This document shows positions 40,473 through 48,622 of a stretch of 64,000 nucleotides of DNA, in pieces. Below the pieces are notes generated by a model. The model was not told the DNA's origin. It searched no databases and saw only the letters and a program-made list of their open reading frames with translations. The position numbers and the translations under genes were made by a program. Source of the DNA: Arthrobacter sp. MN05-02 (GTDB lineage: Bacteria; Actinomycetota; Actinomycetes; Actinomycetales; Micrococcaceae); NCBI GenBank assembly GCA_004001285.1, contig AP018697.1, positions 1-64,000 on the forward strand, read 5' to 3'. Position 1 is the stretch's first letter; every line of letters starts with the position of its first letter.

Positions 40473-40691
40473 TCACCCGCGACGCAGGCGGTAGCCGTCG
40501 GCCCTGTGTACGAGCCGCCGCCCACCGCCGTCGTGCAGCCGGATCCACAGCACGGATGCGTCGTCGGTCCTCATGTCCAGCACGCCCCGGAGCTGCGTCC
40601 CGGTGGCGTGCTGGAGGGTGACGTCGTCACCGCGCGTGATGCCCGACCAGTCCTGGTGGTCGGAATCGGGAGGGACGGGGGAGGCATCCAT
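40473..40691 (-). CDS. Small hypothetical protein
   Basis: A 72-residue ORF starting MDASPVPPDSDHQDWSG, with AAAGG 8 nt upstream and a basic C-terminus. It looks like a small beta-rich protein with a DMRTDDASVLWIRLHDGGGRR segment. No family is recognised. Confidence 0.5.
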   Translation of the reverse strand: MDASPVPPDSDHQDWSGITRGDDVTLQHATGTQLRGVLDMRTDDASVLWIRLHDGGGRRLVHRADGYRLRRG

Positions 40692-40791
40692 GGTGCGGGC
40701 CTTTCGGGGAGGGCGGGCTCCCCACGCTAGTCGGCCGTCCTGAACGCCGGATGAACGGGCGCTGAAAGCTGGAGCTCCGGCCTGCGCGAGG

Positions 40792-41589
40792 TCAGAGCGT
40801 GCGCCATTCCCCACTTCGCAGATGGGAGCCCGCCTGCGGTCCCATGAGGAGCATGCCGCCGTCCACCACGAAGGAGGCGCCGTTGACGTAGCTGGCTGCA
40901 CCCGAGGCCAGGAAGGCGACGACGGCGGCGATCTCCTCCGGAGCGCCGGGCCGGCCCAGGGGGATGCCGGGGCGGTCCATGGTGTGCGGGTCCTCCTCGG
41001 CGGAATCGTTCATCGGTGTGTTGATCTCGCCGGGCAGGACCGCATTGGCCGTGATGCCCCGGTCCGCCAGTTCGAGGGCGATCGTCCGGAGGAGGCCGCC
41101 GAGCCCGTGCTTCGAGGCGTCGTAGGCGGCCGAGCCCACGCGCGGCTGCTCCTGGTGGACGCTGGTGACGCCGATGATGCGCCCGCCCCTGCCGCCGTCG
41201 ACCATATGGCGCGCGGCGCGTTGGATGCAGACGAAGGCGCCGTCGAGGTTCGCGCCCAGGGTTCCGCGCCAGGTGTCCCAGTCCGTCTCCAGGAACATGG
41301 TGCCGCCGTTGACGCCCGCGTTGTTCACGAAGACGTCGAGGCCGCCGAGTTCGCCGGCGAGCCGGTCCACCACGTCCCCGCAGGCGGGGGCATCGGTGGT
41401 GTCGAGTTGCGCGACGGCGGCACGGACGCCCTTCTCCCGCACCAGGCGTGCGGTCTCCTCGGCGCCCTCCTGGTCGGAGTGCCAGGTGACGCCGACGTCG
41501 CAGCCTGCCGCTGCGAGGGCGATGGCCGTGGCCCGCCCGATACCGGAATCGGAGCCGGTGACGATTGCCTTGCTCGGTGTGAAGTCCAT
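40792..41589 (-). CDS. SDR-family oxidoreductase
   Basis: The 265-residue protein has the NAD(P) motif TGSDSGIGRA, NNAGVNG, catalytic TSV and YDASK. It resembles glucose-1-dehydrogenase and 3-oxoacyl reductase-type SDRs; the substrate is unknown. It is separated from the 3' end of hsp20 by a strong terminator. Confidence 0.9.
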   Translation of the reverse strand: MDFTPSKAIVTGSDSGIGRATAIALAAAGCDVGVTWHSDQEGAEETARLVREKGVRAAVAQLDTTDAPACGDVVDRLAGELGGLDVFVNNAGVNGGTMFLETDWDTWRGTLGANLDGAFVCIQRAARHMVDGGRGGRIIGVTSVHQEQPRVGSAAYDASKHGLGGLLRTIALELADRGITANAVLPGEINTPMNDSAEEDPHTMDRPGIPLGRPGAPEEIAAVVAFLASGAASYVNGASFVVDGGMLLMGPQAGSHLRSGEWRTL

Positions 41590-41667
41590 ACTCCATCCTT
41601 TCCACCGGCCGCTCGCTGGTGCAAGGAGAATCTACGGCACCGGCAAGGCTGGATCCGGTGCAGGGAC

Positions 41668-41700
41668 GGCGACCCCCCGGGCTGCAGCCGGGGGGTCGCC
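41668..41700 (-). terminator. Terminator of hsp20
   Basis: GGCGACCCCCCGG (41668-41680) pairs perfectly with CCGGGGGGTCGCC (41688-41700), 11 bp after the hsp20 stop. Confidence 0.75.
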
Positions 41701-41711
41701 GATACGCGAGG

Positions 41712-42188
41712 CTACGCTTCGACGGCTCCCTGGTGCTTCTGGTCGGACGCCGTGGACTCGACCGCCGTGGACTCGACCGGTGTGGAGGACTCGCCGCTGA
41801 CGATCTCGATCTTGCGCGGCTTCGCGCGTGCGCTGACCGGGATCATCACGTTGAGCACGCCGTTCTCGTACCGGGCGGAGATGCCCTCGGTGTCCACACC
41901 CTGACCGAGGTTGAGCTGGCGCAGGAACGAGCCGCTCTCGCGCTCGCGGGTCAGCCACTTCACGCCCTCGGCGCCGCGCAGCGTGCGCTCCGCGCGGATG
42001 GTCAGGAGCTGGCCGTCGACGTCGATGTCGACCGATCCGGGGTCGATGCCCGGAAGGTCCGCGGAGAGGATGTAGTGGTCCTTCTCGCGGTAGAGGTCCA
42101 TCGGCATCAGGCGCAGTCCGGGACGGTTCTCCAGCAGGGCGCCGGCAACGCGGTCCAGCTCGCGGAATGGATCGAACTTCATGGCCAC
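41712..42188 (-). CDS. hsp20: Small heat-shock protein Hsp20
   Basis: Hsp20 (alpha-crystallin family) holds unfolding proteins. The 158-residue protein has MAMKFDPFRELDRVA, an alpha-crystallin domain (about 35-130) with the segment DIDVDGQLLTIRAERT, and an Ala/Thr/Ser-rich tail. I chose GTG 42188, after AAGGAG with 9-nt spacing, rather than ATG 42182. Upstream are HAIR-like and CIRCE operators (separate entries), so heat-shock repression by HspR and HrcA is likely. Confidence 0.92.
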   Translation of the reverse strand: MAMKFDPFRELDRVAGALLENRPGLRLMPMDLYREKDHYILSADLPGIDPGSVDIDVDGQLLTIRAERTLRGAEGVKWLTRERESGSFLRQLNLGQGVDTEGISARYENGVLNVMIPVSARAKPRKIEIVSGESSTPVESTAVESTASDQKHQGAVEA

Positions 42189-42238
42189 TGGAATCAACTC
42201 CTTTACAGGTGCCACCGGCAGGTGGACGGTTCTTCAAG

Positions 42239-42259
42239 GTTGAGCATCCTTCGCTCAAC
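42239..42259 (-). promoter_or_regulatory. HAIR-like operator (HspR site) of hsp20
   Basis: GTTGAGC-N7-GCTCAAC matches the HspR consensus CTTGAGT-N7-ACTCAAG in both TTGAG/CTCAA cores and in exact spacing; the outer bases differ. It lies between the CIRCE element and the hsp20 start. Confidence 0.6.
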
Positions 42260-42270
42260 TAGGAAAAATG

Positions 42271-42297
42271 TTAGCACTCGACCCGAGAGAGTGCTAA
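42271..42297 (-). promoter_or_regulatory. CIRCE operator (HrcA site) of hsp20
   Basis: TTAGCACTC-N9-GAGTGCTAA is an exact CIRCE inverted repeat. On the minus strand TTAGCA and TAACAT could be -35 and -10 elements with 18-bp spacing, so the operator would overlap the promoter. Confidence 0.92.
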
Positions 42298-42335
42298 GAC
42301 ACGATGTTCGCCCAGGGCGAACCCCTGCAGACGCA

Positions 42336-42371
42336 GGAAGGCCCGTACCGATGTGTCGGTACGGGCCTTCC
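42336..42371. terminator. Terminator after tRNA-Val
   Basis: GGAAGGCCCGTACCGA pairs perfectly with TCGGTACGGGCCTTCC (16 bp stem, 4-nt loop). It lies downstream of tRNA-Val on the minus strand and between it and the hsp20 operator. Confidence 0.7.
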
Positions 42372-42398
42372 TGCGCTGCTGTCTCCAGCCGATCCTCG

Positions 42399-42472
42399 TG
42401 CCTGCGCGGGGCCTCGATCCCCGGGCCTTCCGCGTGTGAAGCGGATGCTCTACCAGACTGAGCTACACAGGC
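42399..42472 (-). tRNA. tRNA-Val (CAC)
   Basis: On the minus strand: acceptor GCCTGTG pairs with CGCAGGC, discriminator A, anticodon stem TCCGC/GCGGA around loop TTCACAC. It is 74 nt, and CCA is not encoded. Confidence 0.95.
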
Positions 42473-42641
42473 AATTGGTTCTCCAACAGCTTAGGCCATC
42501 CGGGCGGTGCGCCAAATTCGCTGCTGCGCCGGGCCGACGCCGAGCTCCCACTGGTCATCGGTCCGTCGCCTCAGTAGCCTGAAGGAAAGCCTGCTGATCA
42601 TCCACCGGCGCCGGCGCGGCGACGACGAAAGGGACCGAACC

Positions 42642-42893
42642 ATGGACAACCAGGACATCCTCCAGCGTATCCAGGCACTCGTGCAGGAAGAGCATGATCT
42701 CCGTGAACAGCCCCAGGACGCCGGAGCCGGGGCCGAGCACCAGGACCACGCGACCCGGCTGAAGCGGGTCGAGGAGGACCTCGACCAGTGCTGGGACCTG
42801 CTCCGCCAGCGCCGGGCGAAGGCGGACGCCGGTGAGGACCCGGCCGACGCCGATGCCCGGCCGATCAGCCAGGTGGAGGGGTACCGCCAGTAA
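42642..42893 (+). CDS. DUF2630 family protein
   Basis: The 83-residue acidic, helical protein begins MDNQDILQRIQALVQEEHDLRE and matches DUF2630. Function is unknown. AAAGGGA precedes the ATG. It overlaps the next gene by 1 base (TAATG). Confidence 0.85.
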   Translation: MDNQDILQRIQALVQEEHDLREQPQDAGAGAEHQDHATRLKRVEEDLDQCWDLLRQRRAKADAGEDPADADARPISQVEGYRQ

Positions 42894-43561
42894 TGGCGTT
42901 GCCGCTGGTGCTGTTCGACGTCAACGGGACGCTCTCGGACATGGGCCGTATGCCCCAGCACTTCGAGGAGATCGGCGCACCCCCGCAACTGGCCGCCCTG
43001 TGGTTCGCCTCCGTGCTCCGGGACGGCTTCGCTCTGACCGTCGTCGGGCACAACCCGGCCTTCGGCGACGTCGCCGAGGGCGCCCTGCGGGTGGTTCTCG
43101 CGGACCAGGTGCTGAACCGGGACCTCGACGATGCGGTGACGCACGTCATGACGGCACTGCAGGAGCTACCGGTCCATCCCGACGTGGCCGACGGCATCCG
43201 CGCCCTCGCCCTCGAGGGCTTCGGCGTCGCCGCACTCACCAACGGGGCAGGGGCGACGGCGACGGGCCTGCTGGAGCGCGCCGGAGTCGGGGAGCATGTC
43301 GCCACCGTCATCTCCGTGGCGGACGCCCCCCGGTGGAAACCTGCGCGCGAGTCCTACGCGCACGCCCTCGAGGCCCTCGGGAAGGCGGCGGGCGACGTCG
43401 TGCTGGTCGCCGTGCACCCCTGGGATGTCGACGGCGCCGCACGCGCCGGCCTGAGGACCGTCTGGCTGAACCGCGACGGCGCCCCGTATCCGCCCGTCAT
43501 GACGCCGCCCGACCACGAGGTCGCGTCCGTCGGGGAAGTGCCGGGGGTCCTGCGGGCCTGA
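42893..43561 (+). CDS. HAD-superfamily, haloacid dehalogenase type II-like
   Basis: The 222-residue protein has HAD nucleophile motif FDVNGTLSD (Asp9), LTNGA as motif II, and a Lys in PRWKPARESY. The second Asp of phosphatases is replaced by Asn, as in dehalogenase-type members. Substrate is unknown. It is coupled to DUF2630. Confidence 0.85.
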   Translation: MALPLVLFDVNGTLSDMGRMPQHFEEIGAPPQLAALWFASVLRDGFALTVVGHNPAFGDVAEGALRVVLADQVLNRDLDDAVTHVMTALQELPVHPDVADGIRALALEGFGVAALTNGAGATATGLLERAGVGEHVATVISVADAPRWKPARESYAHALEALGKAAGDVVLVAVHPWDVDGAARAGLRTVWLNRDGAPYPPVMTPPDHEVASVGEVPGVLRA

Positions 43562-43655
43562 CCGGCGTCGACCGCGCACCGCCCGGCGGAACATCCGGAC
43601 CCGAACTCCCTCCGACTCCCGCATCATCCGGCAGTTCCGACATCGAGGAGTATCC

Positions 43656-44264
43656 GTGACTCACCTGACAGCCTTCGCACTCGTGTGCAGCCTCACCCCG
43701 TCCCCGGAGCCCTCCAGTTCCGACCTGATGGCCCGGCACATCCTCGACCGGTTCGCGGAGCGGGGAATCACCACGTCCAGTGCCCGCGTGGTCGACCACG
43801 ACGTGGCACCCGGCGTGCAGAAGGACATGGGCGACGGGGACGAGTGGCCGCTCCTCCGCGAGAAGATCCTCGCCGCGGACATCCTCGTGCTGTCCACCCC
43901 CATCTGGGTGGGGCACCCCTCGAGCCTCGCGCAGCGCGTGATGGAGCGGCTGGACGCCGATATCGCGGAGACGGACGAGGAGGGCCGTCCCGTGATGGCG
44001 GGCAAGGTCGCGGTCGTGGCGGTCGTTGGCAATGAGGACGGCGCACACAAGACGATCGCCGACATGATGCAGGGCCTGAACGACATCGGCTTCTCCCTGC
44101 CGTCCCAGGGCTCCACCTACTGGGTGGGCGAGGCGATGCAGTCCGTGGACTTCAAGGACCTCGCGGAGGTCCCTGACGTGGTGGCGACGACGACCGCGGG
44201 CGTGGTCCGCAACGCGGAGCATCTGGCGAAGCTGCTGCGTCAGGAGAACTTCCCGCTGGAGTGA
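43656..44264 (+). CDS. Flavodoxin-family NAD(P)H oxidoreductase
   Basis: The 202-residue protein resembles NADPH-dependent FMN reductases/flavodoxin-fold proteins, with STPIWVGHPSSLAQRVMERLD as the flavin-binding segment. The GTG start follows GAGGAG at 43645-43650. Physiological acceptor unknown. Confidence 0.82.
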   Translation: MTHLTAFALVCSLTPSPEPSSSDLMARHILDRFAERGITTSSARVVDHDVAPGVQKDMGDGDEWPLLREKILAADILVLSTPIWVGHPSSLAQRVMERLDADIAETDEEGRPVMAGKVAVVAVVGNEDGAHKTIADMMQGLNDIGFSLPSQGSTYWVGEAMQSVDFKDLAEVPDVVATTTAGVVRNAEHLAKLLRQENFPLE

Positions 44265-44269
44265 CGGGC

Positions 44270-44330
44270 GGGTCCTGCTGCCGAGGATCAGGCGCCTACG
44301 GAGTTCCGGGCCCGAACGGCGGCAGGACCC
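44270..44330. terminator. Inverted repeat between convergent genes
   Basis: GGGTCCTGCTGCCG (44270-44283) pairs with CGGCGGCAGGACCC (44317-44330) with one mismatch over a 33-nt loop that can fold further. It likely ends transcripts from both sides. Confidence 0.5.
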
Positions 44331-44337
44331 GGAGGCG

Positions 44338-44586
44338 TCAGGCCTTCCGCGAGAGCCAGGAGAGCGTCAGCGCGCCGGCGCTCCGCCGGAAGCCGCTCTG
44401 TCCGGACACGACCTCGAGGACCGCCCAGAGCGCCAGGCAGAGGGTGCTCGCCAGGCGCAGGCGCCCGCGGTTCTTCTCCTCGAGCGCCGCGAAGGAGGCG
44501 GCGCCGAGCAGTGCCCAGCCTAGGATCGGAGCATTCGGTTTCTGGGCGATGGTCTGCCGGCCGAGGCTGTCGGTGAAGAAACCCAT
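44338..44586 (-). CDS. Small membrane protein coupled to Ku
   Basis: The 82-residue protein starts MGFFTDSLGRQTIAQKPNAP and has two hydrophobic stretches (about 20-36 and 45-62). Its ATG shares a base with the ku stop (TGATG), so it is translated with Ku. No function is recognised. Confidence 0.65.
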   Translation of the reverse strand: MGFFTDSLGRQTIAQKPNAPILGWALLGAASFAALEEKNRGRLRLASTLCLALWAVLEVVSGQSGFRRSAGALTLSWLSRKA

Positions 44587-45425
44587 CACGCGCCCTTCTG
44601 TTTGGAGGTGCCGGCCGCCTTCTTGGCTCCGGCCTTCTTCTCGCGGTTCTTCTCGACGCTGCGGCGCAGTGCCTCCATGAGGTCCAGTACGTTGTCGCCG
44701 TCGTCCTCGTCCCCGTCGGCCCCGAACGTCTCCTCGGTGCTGATGGTGTCGCCCTTCTCGATCTTCGCGTCGATCAGGGTGCGCAGCTGGACCTGGTACT
44801 CGTCGGTGAAGTTCTCGGGATCGAAGTCGGTGGAGAAGGAGTCCACGAGGGCCGCGGACATCTGCTTCTCCTTGGCGGAGATGCGTACCTTCTCCTCGAG
44901 TGCGGGGAAGGAGGCCTCCCGGACCTCGTCGTCCCACAGGAGCGTCTGCAGCATGAGGACGTCACCCCGCACGCGCAGCGCGGCGAGGCGGCTCTTCTGG
45001 CGGAGGGAGAACTGCACGATCGCGGTCCGGTCCGTCTCCTCGAGCGTGCGCCGCAGCAGGACGTAGGCCTTGGTCGAGGTGCTGTCGGGTTCGAGGTAGT
45101 AGGCGCGGTCGAACATGATCGGATCGATCTGGTCGCTCGGCACGAACTCCACCACGTCGATCTCCCGGCTGCGCTCCACCGGCAGTGACGAGAGGTCCTC
45201 GTCCGTGAGGACCACGGTGTGCTCGCCGTCGTCGTACGCCTTGTCGATGTGCTTGAAGTCCACGACCTCGCCGCAGATCTCGCAGCGCCGCTGGTAGCGG
45301 ATGCGGCCGCCGTCCTCGTCGTGCACCTGGTGCAGGGAGATGTCGTGGTCCTCGGTGGCGCTGTAGACCTTCACCGGTACGTTGACCAGCCCGAACGCGA
45401 CCGCGCCCTTCCAGATGGCTCTCAT
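44586..45425 (-). CDS. ku: Non-homologous end-joining protein Ku
   Basis: Ku binds DNA ends and recruits LigD. The 279-residue protein begins MRAIWKGAVAFGLVNVPV, the family signature, and has a CEICGEVVD segment and a Lys-rich C-terminal tail. It is divergent from the SRPBCC gene, with ligD just beyond, so the two NHEJ partners lie close together in opposite directions. Confidence 0.95.
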   Translation of the reverse strand: MRAIWKGAVAFGLVNVPVKVYSATEDHDISLHQVHDEDGGRIRYQRRCEICGEVVDFKHIDKAYDDGEHTVVLTDEDLSSLPVERSREIDVVEFVPSDQIDPIMFDRAYYLEPDSTSTKAYVLLRRTLEETDRTAIVQFSLRQKSRLAALRVRGDVLMLQTLLWDDEVREASFPALEEKVRISAKEKQMSAALVDSFSTDFDPENFTDEYQVQLRTLIDAKIEKGDTISTEETFGADGDEDDGDNVLDLMEALRRSVEKNREKKAGAKKAAGTSKQKGA

Positions 45426-45482
45426 GGGTCAAGTGAACACCAAGCAGGCTTAGTGGGCCAGAGGAGGCGGGCGGGCCGGCCC

Positions 45483-45488
45483 TAGACT
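45483..45488 (+). promoter_or_regulatory. Leaderless -10 of AHSA1-like gene
   Basis: TAGACT ends 6 nt before GTG 45495. Confidence 0.45.
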
Positions 45489-45494
45489 TGGGAG

Positions 45495-45989
45495 GTGACT
45501 TCCGAGACCGTAGAGCCCATTGTCAGCAAGACGACCAGCGACGACGGCGGTACGGTGCTGCGCCTCGAGTTCCAGTTCGCGTTCCCGCCGACCGTGCTGT
45601 GGAAGCACCTGACCGAGGCCGACAAGCTGAAGTACTGGTTCCCCTGCGAGATGGAGTTCGAGCCGCACCCGGATGCGGAGATCCTCTTCCGCTACGCCGA
45701 CCAGAAGCCCCTGCGCGGAGAGGTGCTCGAGGCGGTGCGGCCCTCGGTGCTCGCCTACACCTGGGAGAAGGACAGCCTGCGCTGGGAGCTGACCCGGACG
45801 GGCGACAACGGGACCCGGCTCGTGCTGTTCCTGACACCGGGGAGTCCGCGGCACTCCGCGACCATGGCGGCCGGATGGCACCTCACCATCGCCGGGCTGG
45901 ACGACTTCCTGAACAAGCGCAACCTCGGGCAGGACCCGGCCCTGTGGGACGTCTACGTCGAGCGTTACCGCGAGCAGTTCGCCGACTAG
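45495..45989 (+). CDS. SRPBCC/AHSA1-like protein
   Basis: The 164-residue protein matches the Aha1-type activator/SRPBCC fold, with FQFAFPPTVLWKHLTEADKLKYWF and GWHLTIAGLDDFL motifs. TAGACT (45483-45488) ends 6 nt before the GTG start, predicting a leaderless mRNA, although GGGAG is also present. It lies between ku and ligD. Confidence 0.85.
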   Translation: MTSETVEPIVSKTTSDDGGTVLRLEFQFAFPPTVLWKHLTEADKLKYWFPCEMEFEPHPDAEILFRYADQKPLRGEVLEAVRPSVLAYTWEKDSLRWELTRTGDNGTRLVLFLTPGSPRHSATMAAGWHLTIAGLDDFLNKRNLGQDPALWDVYVERYREQFAD

Positions 45990-46072
45990 GGCACAGGCCC
46001 CGCCGCCTCCAGCCGGGCGTTCCGCCCGAATCGGTACTGGACCGCCACCGGCATCCGGTCAAGACTGGGGGA

Positions 46073-48583
46073 ATGGCTTCCCCTCGCTCCGCACGGCAGC
46101 AGACCGTCACGGTGGAGGGGCGCACGCTCCGGCTGTCCAGCCTGGACAAGGTGCTCTACCCCGCGACGGGGACCACCAAGGCCGACATCCTGGCCTACTA
46201 CGCGGCCGTGGCACCCCACCTGATCCGCCATGCCAGCCACCGGCCGCTGACGCGGAAGCGGTGGGTCCACGGCGTGGGGACCCCGGAGGAGCCCGGCGAG
46301 GTGTTCTTCCAGAAGAACATCGACGACAACGCGCCGGCCTGGGTGCCGCGCAGCGCGATCCAGCACAAGGACCACACGAACGTCTACCCCCTGGTCGACG
46401 ACCTCGCGACACTCACCTGGCTCGGGCAGATCGCCGCCCTGGAGCTCCACGTGCCGCAGTGGCGCTTCGACGCCGACGGCGCCAGGGGCAATCCCGACCG
46501 CCTCGTGCTGGACCTCGACCCGGGTGACGGCGTGGGGCTCGCGGAGTGCGCCGAGATCGCCCGGCTGGCCCGGCCGATCCTGCAGGGCATGGGGCTGGAA
46601 CCGTTCCCCGTCACGAGCGGATCGAAGGGCATCCACCTGTACTGCGCCCTCGACGGCCGGCTGACCTCCGAGCAGGTGTCCGCCGTCGCCCACGAACTCG
46701 CCCGGGCCCTCGAGGCCGACCATCCCGACCTCGCGGTCAGCGACATGAAGAAGGCGCTGCGGACGGGCAGGGTGCTCGTGGACTGGAGCCAGAACCACGC
46801 GAACAAGACGACGGTGAGCCCGTACTCGCTGCGCGGCCGCTTCGAGCCGACCGTCGCCGCGCCGCGCACGTGGGAGGAGCTCGACGACGTCGACCTCGGT
46901 CACCTCGACTACCGCGCCGTCCTGCAGCGGATCGAGTCCCTCGGAGACCTCCTCGCCGCCGCGACCCCAGCGGCGACCGGCGCAGGAGACGCACCGACGG
47001 ACCGGCTCTCCACCTACCGGGCGATGCGCGACGCATCGAAGACGCCCGAGCCCGTACCCGAGGCCGTGGGCCCGGCGGGCGGCAACAGCTTCGTGATCCA
47101 GGAGCACCACGCCCGCCGCCTGCACTACGACTTCCGGCTGGAGCGCGAGGGTGTGCTCGTCTCGTGGGCTCTCCCGAAGGGGCCGCCCCTGACGCCCAGC
47201 AGGAACCACCTGGCCGTGCAGACCGAGGACCATCCCCTCGACTACGGCTCCTTCCACGGAACTATTCCCAAAGGGGAATACGGCGCGGGGGAGGTCTCCA
47301 TCTGGGATGCGGGCACCTACGAGCTCGAGAAGTGGCGTGAGGGCAAGGAGGTCATCTGCACGCTCCACGGCAGGCCCGATGGCGGACTGGCCCGGGGCGG
47401 GACCGCGATCCGCCGCTATGCGCTCATCAACACCGGCGGCGGGGCGAACGGCAGGAGCAACTGGCTGATCCACCTCATGAAGGACCAGCCGGCCAAGGCC
47501 CGTCAGGACTCCCCGCATGATCCCGGCGCACCGCCATCCGTCCCGGCGGACGGCGGCGACGCCCCACCCGTCGACGCGCAGGGGATCGATCCTCCCGCTC
47601 CTGTCCGGACTCCGGGTCCCGGGCCCGTCCGCCCCATGCTCGCCACGCTCGGCTCGGAGCAGGCCATCCCCGATCCCGACGACTGGGCCTACGAGATGAA
47701 GTGGGACGGCGTCCGGTGCATCGCGTTGGTGAAGGACGGTACCGTCACGCTGGCCAGCCGGAACGGGATCGACACCACACCGACCTATCCGGAGCTCGGG
47801 GACCTCGGAGAACACCTGAGTGCGGAGAGCGCCGTGCTCGACGGCGAGATCGTCGCTCTGAACGCGAAGGGCCGGCCCGACTTCGGCCTCCTGCAGACCC
47901 GCATGAAGCTGACCCACCGGACGGAGATCGACGAAGCCCGCCGGAAGACCCCCGTGCGCTTCATGCTCTTCGACCTCCTGGAGCTCGAGGGCAACGACCT
48001 CACCGGACTGGACTACTGCCAGCGGCGGGAGCTGCTCGAGAAGGCGGTCGAGGAGGCGGAGGACGGCCACATCCAGGTGCCGCCGGCCCTCGACGCGACG
48101 CTGGCGGAAGCCGTCGAGGCGAGCAGGCAGCTGGGCCTCGAGGGCATCATGGCCAAGCGACTCAGGAGCGACTACCAGCCCGGGACGCGGTCGGCGTCGT
48201 GGGTGAAGATCAAGCACCTCCACACGCAGGAGGTCGTGGTGGTGGGCTGGCGGCCCGGGAAGGGCAACCGGGCAGCGAAGATCGGTTCCCTGCTGGTCGC
48301 CGTCCCCGACGGCGTCGACCTCCGCTACGTGGGCCGGGTAGGGTCCGGGCTCACCGAGCGCGACCTGGCCGAGGTGGGCGCCAGGCTCAGGAAACTGGCA
48401 CGGAAGACCGCCCCGCTCGACGACGTGCCCGGCGCCGACGCGTCCGACGCGCACTGGGTGCGGCCCGCCCTCGTGGGCGAGGTCCAGTACAGCGAGCACA
48501 CCGGGACCGGCCGCCTGCGGCACCCCGTGTGGCGGGGCTGGCGACCCGACAAGACGCCGTCCGACGTCGTCGTCGAACTCTGA
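46073..48583 (+). CDS. ligD: ATP-dependent DNA ligase LigD (POL-PE-LIG)
   Basis: LigD fills, trims and seals broken ends with Ku. The 836-residue protein has an N-terminal primase-like polymerase domain (about 1-300, catalytic DLDPGDG near 147-153), a phosphoesterase domain (about 340-470, motif FVIQEHHARRLHYDFRLE), a Pro/Ala linker, and an ATP-ligase domain with nucleotidyl Lys K543 in YEMKWDGVR. This POL-PE-LIG order is that of mycobacterial LigD. AAGACT (46061-46066) ends 6 nt before ATG. Confidence 0.95.
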   Translation: MASPRSARQQTVTVEGRTLRLSSLDKVLYPATGTTKADILAYYAAVAPHLIRHASHRPLTRKRWVHGVGTPEEPGEVFFQKNIDDNAPAWVPRSAIQHKDHTNVYPLVDDLATLTWLGQIAALELHVPQWRFDADGARGNPDRLVLDLDPGDGVGLAECAEIARLARPILQGMGLEPFPVTSGSKGIHLYCALDGRLTSEQVSAVAHELARALEADHPDLAVSDMKKALRTGRVLVDWSQNHANKTTVSPYSLRGRFEPTVAAPRTWEELDDVDLGHLDYRAVLQRIESLGDLLAAATPAATGAGDAPTDRLSTYRAMRDASKTPEPVPEAVGPAGGNSFVIQEHHARRLHYDFRLEREGVLVSWALPKGPPLTPSRNHLAVQTEDHPLDYGSFHGTIPKGEYGAGEVSIWDAGTYELEKWREGKEVICTLHGRPDGGLARGGTAIRRYALINTGGGANGRSNWLIHLMKDQPAKARQDSPHDPGAPPSVPADGGDAPPVDAQGIDPPAPVRTPGPGPVRPMLATLGSEQAIPDPDDWAYEMKWDGVRCIALVKDGTVTLASRNGIDTTPTYPELGDLGEHLSAESAVLDGEIVALNAKGRPDFGLLQTRMKLTHRTEIDEARRKTPVRFMLFDLLELEGNDLTGLDYCQRRELLEKAVEEAEDGHIQVPPALDATLAEAVEASRQLGLEGIMAKRLRSDYQPGTRSASWVKIKHLHTQEVVVVGWRPGKGNRAAKIGSLLVAVPDGVDLRYVGRVGSGLTERDLAEVGARLRKLARKTAPLDDVPGADASDAHWVRPALVGEVQYSEHTGTGRLRHPVWRGWRPDKTPSDVVVEL

Positions 48584-48622
48584 AGATCCGCACGGTCCCG
48601 TTGCACCATCCAGGAGGCACAC

